Part shown: positions 35,201 through 43,702 of the stretch, piece after piece
How positions within the stretch are numbered: the first letter of the stretch is position 1
Layout: every line of letters begins with the position of its first letter
From: Acidobacteriota bacterium
GTDB lineage: Bacteria; Acidobacteriota; Vicinamibacteria; Vicinamibacterales; UBA2999
Direction: 5' to 3'
DNA: 62,929 nucleotides
Assembly: GCA_016192845.1 (NCBI GenBank)
Contig: JACPTI010000103.1
Coordinates: forward strand, 1-62,929
The notes under the pieces: generated by a model
What the model was told of the DNA's origin: nothing
The model's input: only the letters and a program-made list of their open reading frames with translations
Databases searched by the model: none
Made by a program: the position numbers and the translations under genes

Positions 35201-35283
35201 GTCTGTTGGGCCGATACGGCCCCAGGAAGTAGCAGCGCCATCACGCCTGCTACCAATGCGAGACGCACACCGGTCCGTCCCAT
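32221..35283 (-). CDS. TonB-dependent receptor with carboxypeptidase-regulatory N-domain
   Basis: This 1020-aa outer-membrane protein has a signal peptide (about 1-26), a CarboxypepD_reg-like domain (GIAGLVRDASGAVLPGVTVE ... GRYNIVDLRPGTYTVTF), a plug region (TETITVSGESPLVDTQNVR, VVTLTAGFTGLADVGG) and a long barrel ending in Phe (FQFSALVSF), the usual C-terminal signal for barrel insertion. Such receptors import large or scarce ligands; the ligand cannot be read from the sequence. No TonB box is obvious. GGAGG precedes the ATG. Its neighbourhood of secreted family proteins and DUF6152 suggests a shared substrate. Confidence 0.92.
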   Translation of the reverse strand: MGRTGVRLALVAGVMALLLPGAVSAQQTSGIAGLVRDASGAVLPGVTVEASSPALIEKMRTVVTDGEGRYNIVDLRPGTYTVTFTLPGFRGFRREGIELTSGFTATVNAELAVGTLTETITVSGESPLVDTQNVRRQNIVSNELLDVLPTSNKHINTVVTLTAGFTGLADVGGQYTCQIGGGCSTSEGFHGKAGSKVNIDGMGMENMAGVGNSSYQLNAAVVEELVLQTSGISADTNADGPVLNIIPKEGANIFSGSLLGVYSNDALESDNLTDELRARGLTTSNTTLAIWDKAVTLGGPIVRDRLWFFGAARAWGYRRIHAGVFWNETQDPSFALTPPGAQRIVVPFTPWVDRPLDGRSGRWQWTQSFLGRLTWQAAEKHKVNLTFDTQEACNCGSTSSAQAHEESFSYRFDPNRLYQVAWSSPLTDRLLFEAGAGGTISHWHQFRMPGVTPNHVMIRDVGRGSTSGARETYIGHPNDSDRYSERFSVSYVTGSHAFKTGFDMQQGVLNTFTQGQAGDVSYTFLNGVPIGVNQFATPYELQGRFNELGIYAQDQWKIDRLTLNLGLRFDYFNGWVPAQHIAATPSGWLPERTFDKVTGVPLWKDINPRLGAAYDLLGDGRTALKVSLGRYVRKTGVDIANENNPLTTSVNRVARAWTDANRNYVPDCDLGNFDANGECAAIANRNFGKNNPLATRWSDEVLSGWGVRDSNWDFSAELQRQVSSWLSVTGGYYRNNGGYYFYDSKTRVTDNLAVGPEDYDPYCITAPRDPRLPGGGGYQVCGLYDIKPEKFGLVDNLVTKASDYGKDKRINDFFSVNFTTRFAGGTQFGGGFDTGRSVKDRCFVVDSPEQLTFSRAVLVPGAPLPPIDFCHVVRPFKAQTQVKLYGSLPLPGDFVVSGAYQNLSGPEIVADYPASTTEIAPSLGRNLSGGVRSIVVPLLEPQKYFEDRVTRLDLRVSKIVRLTARLRVQLNADAYNALNSSSIRSGAAGGAINTTFGPRWRQPLQILDPRIFQFSALVSF

Positions 35284-35406
35284 GGCGACCTCCTTACAGG
35301 CGATCGATCGATCTATCGCGAGGGCGTGCGCAGTGTTCCCCGGATATGCGGGGGCATGTATATATACCCCGCCGCGTACGGCGTCAAGGCGGCGGTATCG
35401 GGCTAG

Positions 35407-35841
35407 CTATCGCTTCAGGTTTTCGGGCGTCAGCTCGTATGGAGCGCCGGTGCCTGGGCTGCCGAGAAACAGCATCTGCCCGCTGGGAAGCGTGAGGCTC
35501 CGGCCGTTGGCTCGGCGCGACCCGTCCCTCGACTGATAGCCGTCGACGACGATCTCGGTTCCGACCGGCAGCGCAGCCCTGGTGAAGCCGCGCCGGAACA
35601 GCACGCTCGGGCTGCCGGCTTCTATCGCCCAGTTCTCCACCGTACCGTCCGGCTTCTTGACCGCCACGTGGAACCACGTGTGCGGATTGGTCCATTCGAC
35701 TCTCGTGACCGTTCCGCGGAAATTCACCGGCCTCTTTGCGTCAAACTCTGCCGAAAACGAGTGGTGCGCCAGAAGCGGTACCACGCCACCAATGGACGCC
35801 AGACCGATGATCCCGAATGCCACTGCCAGTTTCGTTCGCAT
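35407..35841 (-). CDS. DUF6152-family exported protein
   Basis: This 144-aa protein has a signal peptide ending at PLLA, then HHSFSAEFDAKRPVNFRGTV, RVEWTNPHTWFHVAVKKPDG, WAIEAGSPSVLFRRGFTRA, GTEIVVDGYQSRDGSRRANG and LFLGSPGTGAPYEL. Cleavage after LLA would leave His-His at the mature N-terminus. The start at ATG 35841 is chosen because GGAGG lies nine bases upstream, whereas it abuts the alternative GTG. Similar to the gene at 45947 over its whole length. Confidence 0.88.
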   Translation of the reverse strand: MRTKLAVAFGIIGLASIGGVVPLLAHHSFSAEFDAKRPVNFRGTVTRVEWTNPHTWFHVAVKKPDGTVENWAIEAGSPSVLFRRGFTRAALPVGTEIVVDGYQSRDGSRRANGRSLTLPSGQMLFLGSPGTGAPYELTPENLKR

Positions 35842-35907
35842 GGACTTCACCCTCCTGCTCTTCTAGGGGCCCGCCTGTCCATCATCTGCGGCGATGGTTC
35901 GCCGACG

Positions 35908-36906
35908 CTACTTCACGATGACCCGTACGAGCGCGGTGGTCCAGCAACACTGCTCGCCGCCGCCGCCGTCGCCGGACGTGTCGTTGACCTGCGCGCGGAC
36001 GACGTACTCGCCGGGCACGCTGAAGGTAGCGGTCGTCGAGGACTCGGCGACGATGTTTGGGTTGCCCTTCGTGACGAGCGGAATCCGTGCCTGCGCGAAC
36101 GCGACCCGCGCCGGGCCGCGGTGCTCGCGCCAGTTGACGGTGAGGTCCGGCCTCGGTGCGGCCGCCGTGCCGCCGGCCGCGCCTGCGGCTCTCGCGCCGC
36201 CGATGCCGATGATCTGATCGCCGACGACGGCGACCGCGTCGGCAGCGCGCGCCGCAGGGCTCGTCGCGCGCGCCCGCGCGGTCAGCTCGGCTTCCACGTC
36301 TCGTTCCCGCATCGGCACATCCGACGCCCAGACGGTGAGCGGCACCGGCTTGCCGACCGTGCCCGCGAGCGTGAGTGCCACGCCTGCTGGCGGCCCGGTC
36401 ATCGTTGGCCCGTCGCGCGTGAGCCGGATCACCGGCGGCTCGTTGGCGTTGGCGGAGTGCTTGTAGAAGTTCACCCAGTACGCCGGATTCGTCCAGAACG
36501 AGACGACGGAGGTCTGGCCGTTCGCCGTCAGCGTCCAGGTGAGCCGCCTGTTGCCGAAGTCCTTCGGCACCCTGATCGCAAACACGCCGTGCTGGCGCCC
36601 CGGATAGAAGTGCGTCGGCTGCCCGTAGTCGGGGCCGTCCGGCTCGATCCGGTTGTCCGGCCCGATCGGGATGTCGAGCTCCTGGTTCTTGTTGCGGTTG
36701 TAGTAGCCGAGGAGCAGGAGGGTATCGCCGTTCTTGTCAGGGCCCCAGCTTTCGAACGCGGGGAAGATCGCCTCGCCGGTGATGCCGAGCGGCTCGAGCG
36801 CGAGCGGCGGGCGGCTGATTTGCGCACGGTCCGTCGCGACCGCGCCGAGCGCGATCGCGACGGTCAGCAGCGACCGCACCGCCACGCCCCGGAGGTGCGG
36901 TCGCAT
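35908..36906 (-). CDS. Secreted protein of unknown function with Ig-like C-terminal part
   Basis: This 332-aa protein has a signal peptide (about 9-28), IFPAFESWGPDKNGDTLLLLGYYNRNKNQELDIPIGPDNR in its first third, HGVFAIRVPKDFGNRRLTWTL and a C-terminal TATFSVPGEYVVRAQVND strand pattern typical of an Ig-like/PKD fold, ending with CCWTTALVRVIV. The linker is Ala/Gly rich. It lies two bases downstream of the heme-copper protein gene and probably forms an operon with it. Confidence 0.72.
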   Translation of the reverse strand: MRPHLRGVAVRSLLTVAIALGAVATDRAQISRPPLALEPLGITGEAIFPAFESWGPDKNGDTLLLLGYYNRNKNQELDIPIGPDNRIEPDGPDYGQPTHFYPGRQHGVFAIRVPKDFGNRRLTWTLTANGQTSVVSFWTNPAYWVNFYKHSANANEPPVIRLTRDGPTMTGPPAGVALTLAGTVGKPVPLTVWASDVPMRERDVEAELTARARATSPAARAADAVAVVGDQIIGIGGARAAGAAGGTAAAPRPDLTVNWREHRGPARVAFAQARIPLVTKGNPNIVAESSTTATFSVPGEYVVRAQVNDTSGDGGGGEQCCWTTALVRVIVK

Positions 36907-36908
36907 GG

Positions 36909-38225
36909 CTACCTGGTGCCCCGGGTGAGCTGCGTCCGCCGCGACTCCACCTCGGCGAGGTACTCCTCGTCGCTGAGGTAGGTCACGTTGACCCACGCGT
37001 GCCCCATCTCGTCCACGGTGCGGTCCCCATAGCCGACCCAGACGTTCGGATCGGGGTTGTTCTTGTTGGCCACCGTGTTGTCGTGCCACGCCGTGACCTT
37101 CAGCATCGTCCCCTTCGGCAGCAGCGGCGCGGCGTGGTCGGCGTAGACGTAGGCGTTGTGCCAGTTGAACGTGAAGTTGTCGACGTGGCTGATGATCACG
37201 GTCTGCCCGCTCGGCAGGATCGCCTCGAGCGACATCGCCTTGCCGCGCAGGTGCATGTGCGGCTGGAAGCTCTCGAGGCGGGCCGCCTGGCGGAGCGGAT
37301 AGAAGCTCTCCGTGGTTTTGATCGTGTTCGGTGGAATATCGATGGCGCCATCGCCGGTGTTCCCCATGCGGAGCAGGTGCTGCCGGTACTTCGGCTCCTG
37401 CCCTTTCGCATAGAACCAGATCGCCATCTCGACGTGGTCGGTGACGTCCTCGTTGGTGGCGGAGTAGTGGATGTCCCAGGCGATGCGTGCGCCGGGGAGC
37501 AGGAGCTTGCCGGCGTTCGGCCGCATGATCTCGCCTTCTTTGCCGACCGCCCACTCCATGAACCGCCCCGGACCCGCCTGGATCAGCTCACCGGGCTCGT
37601 CCTGCAGCAGGTCGGAGTTGGCGTGGTGCGTGATCTTCCGGCCCTTGACGGTGCCGGGGCGCACTTCAATCGCCCGCACCCAGCGCAGCTCGGTGAGGTC
37701 GACGGACACGACCGGCTTCCACCACGTGTCGTTCGCGCCCGCCTTCTGTGTCCACGGCGTGGACCGGACGATCATGTCGGGCTCGCCGTACACCTTCGCG
37801 TAGCTCCATCCCTGGCCGTCGGGCCACGTCTTCGAGGACGGCATGTCGGCCGGGTTGCCCTGCGGTGCGCCGCTGTCGACCCACCGCACGATCGTTGCGA
37901 GCTCCTCGTCCGAGAGTGATCGGTCGTTCTTGAACTCCTGGATGCCGACCGTCTTGTCGATGTGCCACGGCGGCATCTGCCGCGCCTGCACCCGCTCGCG
38001 GATCGCGCGTGCCCAGGGACGGACCTCGTCAAAGGTCCGGAGCGACATCGGCGCAATGGAGCCGGGGCGGTGACACGCTTCGCACTTGGCCTGGAAGATC
38101 GGCGCGACGTGTTTGGTGAACGTCGGATTCTGCGGCACCTCGGCCGAGAGGGCCGCCGGCGTCAGCCAGACGAAGCCGAGTGCCAGGGCGGCAGCACCGA
38201 GTCCCCTGGATAGCATCGTGCGCAT
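36909..38225 (-). CDS. Exported heme-c protein with copper type II monooxygenase-like C-domain
   Basis: This 438-aa protein has a signal peptide (about 5-28), a cytochrome c domain (HVAPIFQAKCEACHRPGSIA; MPPWH) and a C-terminal part resembling the copper type II ascorbate-dependent monooxygenase fold, with THHANSDLL, WDIHYSATNED, FQPHMHLRGKAMSLEA and VTAWHDNTVANKNNPDP as possible copper ligand regions. Such proteins occur in acidobacteria and planctomycetes; the substrate is unknown. The start 38225 has GGAG seven bases upstream. It is co-oriented with the secreted protein at 35908. Confidence 0.8.
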   Translation of the reverse strand: MRTMLSRGLGAAALALGFVWLTPAALSAEVPQNPTFTKHVAPIFQAKCEACHRPGSIAPMSLRTFDEVRPWARAIRERVQARQMPPWHIDKTVGIQEFKNDRSLSDEELATIVRWVDSGAPQGNPADMPSSKTWPDGQGWSYAKVYGEPDMIVRSTPWTQKAGANDTWWKPVVSVDLTELRWVRAIEVRPGTVKGRKITHHANSDLLQDEPGELIQAGPGRFMEWAVGKEGEIMRPNAGKLLLPGARIAWDIHYSATNEDVTDHVEMAIWFYAKGQEPKYRQHLLRMGNTGDGAIDIPPNTIKTTESFYPLRQAARLESFQPHMHLRGKAMSLEAILPSGQTVIISHVDNFTFNWHNAYVYADHAAPLLPKGTMLKVTAWHDNTVANKNNPDPNVWVGYGDRTVDEMGHAWVNVTYLSDEEYLAEVESRRTQLTRGTR

Positions 38226-38314
38226 CGCGCAACTCCTTTCAGAGCTTCGAGGGCGATACCGGGGGGTCGGACGGACGAACTCGGGCCATCTTAGCGCCGG
38301 TGGACGGCGTTCGT

Positions 38315-39589
38315 CTACGGTTTCGCCGTCTTTCCGGGCCTGGCGCCCTTGTCGACGAGGTAGCGAACCACAGACTCGTACTTGAGCGCCTGCGCGGCGT
38401 CGAGCGCCGTGCGGCCGTCGGCGTTGGCCGCATTCACGTCGACGCCCAGCTCGACCGCCAGCCGCGCCGCCTCGAGCGTCAGCGCCTCGCGCGCCTCGCG
38501 CGGCGGCGGCACCCACGCCGTGCCGCCCACCCCCATGCCGGTCGCCGCCATGAGGGCGGTCGTCGCCTCGGTCCGCCGGTCGTACAAGTCGTTCAGGTAG
38601 TACTCCGACCGGTGGACGATGGACGGGTGGGCGCCGTGTTTGACGAGCAGACGCATGATGCCCGGATGGATGACGCGCGCCGCCAGCCAGAACGGCGTCG
38701 CGCCCACCAGCGCCGGCGGGAAGTGGTAGTCGGCGGACGCGCGACGCGTCGGCGTCCAGACACGGAGCGGTGCGTTCGGGTCGGCGCCGCGGGCCAGGAG
38801 CGCCGCCGCCATCCGCTCGTTGCGCCGCATGATGGCGATGTGCAGCGCCGCGAACCCGGCGGCCGAGGAGTTCGGGTCGGCGCCCTGTTCGAGCAGGAAC
38901 TCGACGAGGGCGCGGTGCCCGGCGTGCGCCGCCAGCACCATCGCGCTGATGCCCCACGCGTCGGCGGCGTCGACGTTCGCGCCGGCCGAGAGGAGCAGCT
39001 CCGCGGACTCGAGGTCGCCGGCGCGCGCCGCGAACATCAGCGCGGTCTCGCCCCCGTACGGGATCCAGCGGTTGTAGTCGAGATGCCCGTGCGGCGGCAC
39101 CGCCATCACCTGGCCCCGCACGTCGGACTTCGCGTGGACGTCGGCGCCGGCCGCCAGCAGCACCTTGACGACGGCCGGGTGGCGCTGTGCGACGGCCCAC
39201 ATGAGCGCTGTCTGGCCGCGCGCGCCGCGCGCGTTCACGTTGGCGCCTTTCGCGACGAGCGCCTGCACGACCTCCGCGGCGCCGCTGCGCGCGGCGACCA
39301 TGACAGGCGTTTCACCACTGAGGAGCGCGAGGTTCGGGTTGGCGCCCGCCTGCAGCAGGCGCTGGACCATCGCCAGGCTGCCGTTCTGGCTGGCGATCCA
39401 GAGCGGCGTGGCGCCGAGGTCGTTCGCGGCGTCGATGTCGGCGCCGGCGCGGATCAGCCGCTCCGCAGCGTCACCGTCCTCCCGGTAGGCGGCCCAGTGC
39501 AGAGGCGTGGTGCCGTCGGCTGCGGCCGGGCCGGTTTGCGCCGCGAGAGCAGGCGCCGTGATGAGGGCTCCGAGAAGTATTGCGATCAC
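38315..39589 (-). CDS. Exported ankyrin-repeat protein
   Basis: This 424-aa protein has a signal peptide at its start (VIAILLGALITAPALAAQ), followed by about nine ankyrin repeats such as GTTPLHWAAYREDGDAAERL, GATPLWIASQNGSLAMVQRLL, GQTALMWAVAQRHPAVVKVLL and GETALMFAARAGDLESAELLL. Ankyrin arrays mediate protein contacts. The GTG start is chosen because it places the signal at the N-terminus; the upstream extension is the translated hairpin repeat at 39591-39662, so the real start remains uncertain. Confidence 0.83.
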   Translation of the reverse strand: MIAILLGALITAPALAAQTGPAAADGTTPLHWAAYREDGDAAERLIRAGADIDAANDLGATPLWIASQNGSLAMVQRLLQAGANPNLALLSGETPVMVAARSGAAEVVQALVAKGANVNARGARGQTALMWAVAQRHPAVVKVLLAAGADVHAKSDVRGQVMAVPPHGHLDYNRWIPYGGETALMFAARAGDLESAELLLSAGANVDAADAWGISAMVLAAHAGHRALVEFLLEQGADPNSSAAGFAALHIAIMRRNERMAAALLARGADPNAPLRVWTPTRRASADYHFPPALVGATPFWLAARVIHPGIMRLLVKHGAHPSIVHRSEYYLNDLYDRRTEATTALMAATGMGVGGTAWVPPPREAREALTLEAARLAVELGVDVNAANADGRTALDAAQALKYESVVRYLVDKGARPGKTAKP

Positions 39590-39590
39590 G

Positions 39591-39662
39591 GAACACCGAG
39601 GCACCGAGACACCGAGAGAACAAAGCCAAAATCGCCTCGGTGCCCCGGTGCCTCGGTGTTTC
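39591..39662. repeat. R4 hairpin (CACCGAGG periodic type)
   Basis: GAACACCGAGGCACCGAGA continues to CACCGAG and pairs with CTCGGTGCCCCGGTGCCTCGG TGTTTC on the right. It lies between the DUF1552 and ankyrin genes and reaches the GTG start of the latter. Other members: 51827-51892, 53471-53543, 56200-56350. Confidence 0.7.
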
Positions 39663-39680
39663 GTGGGAGCGACCATCTCT

Positions 39681-41012
39681 TCAGACTCCCGGCAGCGTGT
39701 CGATCGCGAGCTTCCCGGTGCTCCCGCCGATGCGCTCGACCGGCACACCCAGCTTGTCCATCAGCGTCACCAGCAGGTTGGCCATCGGCGGCTTGTCCGC
39801 GAAGGCGAGGTACTGGCCGCCCCTGAGCGTCCCGGCGCCGCCGCCGACGAGGAGGATCGGCAGGTTGTCGCCGGAGTGCGCGTTGCTGTTGGAGATGCCC
39901 GAGCCGTACAGGATCGTCATGTTGTCGAGCAGCGATCCGTCGCCGTCGGGCGTCGCCTTCAGCTTCGCCAGGTAGCCGGCAAACAGCTCCACGTGGTACC
40001 GGTTGATCTTCGACATGTGCGCGACGAGCTCCGGACGGTTGCTGTGGTGCGACAGGGGATGGTGCGCCTCCGGGACGCCGATCTGCGGATAGGGGCGCGC
40101 GCTCTGCTCCTTGCCGATCATGAACGAGATGACGCGCGTGAGGTCCGACTGCAGCGCGAGCCGCTGCAGGTCGAGCATCAGCGCCAGATGATCCTCGAAG
40201 ACCGGCGGGACGCCCTGCGGCTGCTCGATGGTCGGCAGCTCGACGTCGCGCTGTTCCTCGGCCTTCTGGATGCGCCGCTCGACGTCGCGCACCGACTCCG
40301 TGTACTGGTCGACCTTCGTCACGTCGTAAGGCCCCAGCTCGCGCCGGAGCCGGGCGAGCTTGTCGGCTACCGAATCGAGGATGCTCCGGTGCTGCCGGAG
40401 GCGCGCCTCGCGCGCCGCGCGCTCGGTGCTGCCGCTGTCGCCGAACAGCTTCTCGAACACCGCGCGCGGGTTGTGCTCCATCGGGAGCGGCTGCGTGGGG
40501 CTGCGCCAGCAGAGCGTATGGGTGTAGACGCAACTGAGATTCCCGGTGCAGGCGCCGGCGTTGTTCGGCGGGTCCATCGCCAGCTCGATCGAGGCGACCT
40601 GCGTCTCCTTCGCGAAGTGCCGCGCGAGCAGCTGGTCGATGGAGACGTCGGCGATGATCTCCACCTCGTTGCGGCCGCCGCGCGTGGTGCCGGTCAGGAA
40701 CGACCCGGAGGCGCCGGCGTGGATGTAGTTCCAGTTCGCCTTGAGCCCCGAGAGCACCGTCACCTGATTGCGGAACGGCGCCAGCGGCTCGAGGATCGGC
40801 GAGAGCGTGAAGTCGCGCCCGGCGCCGCTCGGCAACCAGTACTCCATCGCCATCCCGTTCGGCACGTAGAAGGTCTGGAACCGGCGCACCCGCTTCGTCT
40901 GCGCGCGCAGCCCGGCGGGAAACATCGCGTCGAGCAGGGGCAGCGAGAGCGTCACGCCCAGTCCCCGCAGCACGGTGCGCCGGGGAAGCGACTTGGTGGC
41001 GAGCAGTGGCAT
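39681..41012 (-). CDS. DUF1552 protein (Tat-exported)
   Basis: This 443-aa protein has a twin-arginine-like signal (SLPRRTVLRGLGVTLSLPLL) and the DUF1552 pattern: FQTFYVPNGMAMEYW, GKEQSARPYPQIGVPEAHHP, LSHHSNRPELVAHMSKINRYH, LYGSGISNSNAHSGDNLPIL and a C-terminal GGSTGKLAI. In acidobacteria and planctomycetes it is almost always next to a DUF1592-type cytochrome, as here. Suggested role: exported partner of that cytochrome; activity not established. GGAG seven bases before the ATG. Confidence 0.87.
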   Translation of the reverse strand: MPLLATKSLPRRTVLRGLGVTLSLPLLDAMFPAGLRAQTKRVRRFQTFYVPNGMAMEYWLPSGAGRDFTLSPILEPLAPFRNQVTVLSGLKANWNYIHAGASGSFLTGTTRGGRNEVEIIADVSIDQLLARHFAKETQVASIELAMDPPNNAGACTGNLSCVYTHTLCWRSPTQPLPMEHNPRAVFEKLFGDSGSTERAAREARLRQHRSILDSVADKLARLRRELGPYDVTKVDQYTESVRDVERRIQKAEEQRDVELPTIEQPQGVPPVFEDHLALMLDLQRLALQSDLTRVISFMIGKEQSARPYPQIGVPEAHHPLSHHSNRPELVAHMSKINRYHVELFAGYLAKLKATPDGDGSLLDNMTILYGSGISNSNAHSGDNLPILLVGGGAGTLRGGQYLAFADKPPMANLLVTLMDKLGVPVERIGGSTGKLAIDTLPGV

Positions 41013-41027
41013 CGGGCGTCTCCTGTA

Positions 41028-41050
41028 GGGGCCGACCTTTAGGTCGGCCC
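41028..41050. repeat. R2 hairpin overlapping the DUF1592 stop codon
   Basis: GGGCCGACC-TTTA-GGTCGGCCC is a perfect 9-bp stem preceded by GTAG. The last codons of the DUF1592 gene (GPT-stop) are part of the repeat, so the repeat has replaced or created the natural end of the gene. Confidence 0.7.
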
Positions 41051-43558
41051 GTAGCTCCTCATCACAAACGCCGGGCTCTTCACAATCCCGAGGATGAGCG
41101 ACGACCAGCGGTAGCCGTCTCCCGCGGCGTCGCGGACGATCTGCCGCACCGACGGCCGGTCGTAGTACTCGAGTCGGCGTCCGAGCGCATACGCCATCAG
41201 CTTCTCGGTCACGGTGCGCGGGAACTGGTCCGGCTGCTGGAGCAGCAGCGCGCGCAGCCCCGACAGCCCTTCGACGCTGGCGCCGCTGACGGTCGTGCCG
41301 GTCGCATCCACCGGCGTGCCCGATTCGTCGATGGTGCGCCAGCCGCCGATCGCGTCGAAGTTCTCGAGCGCAAAGCCGAGCGGATCGATGACCGCATGGC
41401 AGCTCGCACAGACGGCGTTTCGGCGATGCTGCGCGAGCCGCTCGCGAATGGTCGGCGGCAGCGCGCCGGCCGGCGGCTCGGCCAGCGTCGTGCTCACGCC
41501 GGGCGGCGGCGGCGGCGGTGGCGTGCCGAACATGTTGTCGAGCAGCCATTTGCCGCGCAGCACCGGCGAGGTCCGGTCGGGATACGACGTCGTGGCCAGA
41601 ATCGAGCCGTGCGCCAGCAGCCCGCCGCGCTGCTCCGGGTTCGGCAGGCTCACGCGGCGGAAGCGGCTCCCGTAGATGCCCGGGATGCCGTAATGCCGGG
41701 CGAGCCGCTCGTTGACGAACGTGTAGTCGGCGCGCAGCAGGTCGAGCACGCTGCGATCGTCCTGCAGCGTGCTGGCCAGGAACAGCTTCGTCTCCCGCTC
41801 GAATGCTTCGAGCAGGCTCTCGTCGTAGTGCGGGTACAGATCCGGGTGTACCACGACCTCGCGGACGCGGCGGAGGTTCAGCCACTGCGCGGCAAAGTTG
41901 TCGACGAGCGCGCGCGCGGCGCGCGGGCCGGCGAGCATCCGCCGCACCTGCTGCTCCAGCACGTCGGGGCGCGCCAGCTGTCCGCGCTCGGCGGCCTCGA
42001 GCAGCCGCTCGTCGGGAATGCTGTTCCACAGGAAGAAGGAGAGGCGCGACGCGAGCTCGAGGTCGCTCAGGCGATAGGCGCCCGCCGCCCCCCGGCCGCG
42101 TGCGGGATCGCGATACACGCGCAGCAGGAAGTCGGGGTCGACGAGCACACGCTCGAGCGCGAACTGGATCCCCTCGTCAACACTTCCGCCTTCGCGGCGG
42201 CCGTGCTCGAAGAACTCGACGAGCGTCTGCACGTCGGCCGGGGTCGTCGGCCGCCGGTAGGCGAGCCGGGCAATGCGCGACAGGATCGTTGTTGCGCACG
42301 CGCGCTCGTCCGGCGCCTGACGCGGCTCGCAGACGAAGATCGCCCGGCGGCTCGGCGTATCCGTCGCCGGACGCTCCACCGCGTACGGGCCGCCGATCTG
42401 CACCGAGCTGACGGCAGCGTAGCCCATGTAGATCTGATCGTTGGTGATCACGCGCCCGCGCTGGAGCGGCTGCGGCAGCCCTTCCGGCTCCCACAGCTCG
42501 CGCACGAAGGAGACGCTGACGACTCGCGGCCCCGCCTTGATTGGCACGCGGAGCTCGAGATGGGCGTCGCCCTCGATCTGCATGTACCGTTCCCACTCGG
42601 GGTCGCCGGCAAATCCCGGCTCGCCGTCGCCCGCATAGCTCGCCGCCGCAGGGCGCCCCTTCGCCCCGCCACCCACGGTGAAGCGCTTCAGCAGCCGGCC
42701 GTCGAGCCGCACGTCGAGCTGCTGCGGCCACCCCATGCCCATGATGTAGTCCTGGTACTGGCGCCGCAGCCGCACCGTGATCAGGTACTGGCCGTCGACG
42801 GGGAAGTGATGCCGCACCGCGATGCCGCCGCGCGATCCAAACGGCAGGTCTTCGCTCTGGCGGTCGTCCTGCACGATGTGGAGCGGAATCTGGAACGTGT
42901 CGACCGCGGGGCGCGACGGCGGGAGCCCGGTGGCACGCCGCGTCACCTGGCGCGCCACCGAGAGATACCGCTCGAGATGCGCCGTGGAAATCGTCAGAAC
43001 GTCCGCGAAGTTGTCGAAGCTGCCGTCGGCGGTCTCGTCGCCGGGGAGCTCGGACGCCACGTCGACGTCGAGCGCGAACAGATCGCCGATGGCGTTCGTG
43101 TACTCGACGCGGTTGAGGCGGTGGACGGCGTTGATGCGTCCGGGATTCGGGTTGGCGGCCCACGCGCGATCGATCTCGGCCTCGAGCGCAGCGGCGACAG
43201 CATCGTAGGTCGCCGCATCGGGCCGCGGCGCTCCGGCCGGCGGCATCGACTTCGCGCGCAGCCGTGTCACCACGCGCTCCCAGACGTCCGGGTGTGCGGC
43301 GGGCCGCGCGGCGTCCATGGTGTCGAGCGCCAGGCCGGCGGTCTGCAGCTGCTGGTTGTGACAGGAAACGCAGTACTTGTCGATCACAGCCGGGATCCGG
43401 GATGCGGGATCCGGGATCCGGGGTTCGGGGTTCGGGGTTCGGCTGGGCGGTGGCGTGCTGGTTCGTGGCTGAGGCGGAGCCTGCACAGCGGCAAGCGACA
43501 CGGCCATCCAGCCGCCGAGTACGAGGACGAAGAGCGCCGCCCGGCCATGAGGCTGCAT
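41039..43558 (-). CDS. DUF1592-type multidomain cytochrome (DUF1587/1595/1592/1588/1585)
   Basis: This 839-aa exported protein has a signal peptide, a Pro-rich linker (TPPPSRTPNPEPRIPDPASR), an N-terminal heme-c site (KYCVSCHNQQLQTAGLALD, DUF1587 context), INAVHRLNRVEYTNAIGDLF (DUF1595), DFLLRVYRD (DUF1592), a second heme site in AVCASCHAVIDPLGFALENF (DUF1588) and a DUF1585 end (TEKLMAYALGRRLEYYDRPS, SPAFVMRSYG). The linker DNA is a run of GGGATCC/GGGTTCG units (43391-43443). Start at 43558 places the signal peptide at the N-terminus. Confidence 0.88.
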   Translation of the reverse strand: MQPHGRAALFVLVLGGWMAVSLAAVQAPPQPRTSTPPPSRTPNPEPRIPDPASRIPAVIDKYCVSCHNQQLQTAGLALDTMDAARPAAHPDVWERVVTRLRAKSMPPAGAPRPDAATYDAVAAALEAEIDRAWAANPNPGRINAVHRLNRVEYTNAIGDLFALDVDVASELPGDETADGSFDNFADVLTISTAHLERYLSVARQVTRRATGLPPSRPAVDTFQIPLHIVQDDRQSEDLPFGSRGGIAVRHHFPVDGQYLITVRLRRQYQDYIMGMGWPQQLDVRLDGRLLKRFTVGGGAKGRPAAASYAGDGEPGFAGDPEWERYMQIEGDAHLELRVPIKAGPRVVSVSFVRELWEPEGLPQPLQRGRVITNDQIYMGYAAVSSVQIGGPYAVERPATDTPSRRAIFVCEPRQAPDERACATTILSRIARLAYRRPTTPADVQTLVEFFEHGRREGGSVDEGIQFALERVLVDPDFLLRVYRDPARGRGAAGAYRLSDLELASRLSFFLWNSIPDERLLEAAERGQLARPDVLEQQVRRMLAGPRAARALVDNFAAQWLNLRRVREVVVHPDLYPHYDESLLEAFERETKLFLASTLQDDRSVLDLLRADYTFVNERLARHYGIPGIYGSRFRRVSLPNPEQRGGLLAHGSILATTSYPDRTSPVLRGKWLLDNMFGTPPPPPPPGVSTTLAEPPAGALPPTIRERLAQHRRNAVCASCHAVIDPLGFALENFDAIGGWRTIDESGTPVDATGTTVSGASVEGLSGLRALLLQQPDQFPRTVTEKLMAYALGRRLEYYDRPSVRQIVRDAAGDGYRWSSLILGIVKSPAFVMRSYGPT
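43391..43443. repeat. Short tandem repeats inside the DUF1592 gene
   Basis: GGGATCC, GGGATGC and GGGGTTC units of 7-8 bases run for about 50 bases. They encode a Pro/Arg/Pro-rich spacer between signal peptide and first heme. Variable copy number between strains would be expected. Confidence 0.6.
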
Positions 43559-43598
43559 TCGCGTCCGGCGCCATTGTGCCTGAGACGCCGGCAATTTG

Positions 43599-43624
43599 GT
43601 AGCCGGAGGGCTTCAGCCCTCCGG
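43599..43624. repeat. R2 hairpin between divergent genes
   Basis: GTAGCCGGAGGGC-TTCA-GCCCTCCGG forms a strong stem in the 144-base gap between the divergent DUF1592 and type-A genes. Confidence 0.65.
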
Positions 43625-43702
43625 ACGGCGGAAACACAGCGTGAAAACCGCCGCGGCCGGGAGTATCCTGTGCCAGCCAGACAGTCCACCGCTGGAGGAT
43701 CC

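Noticed and set aside
36909..39200. Long N-terminal extension of the heme-copper protein
   Set aside because: The extension is an Arg-rich antisense-type sequence over the ankyrin gene; the signal peptide and GGAG at 38225 mark the real start.
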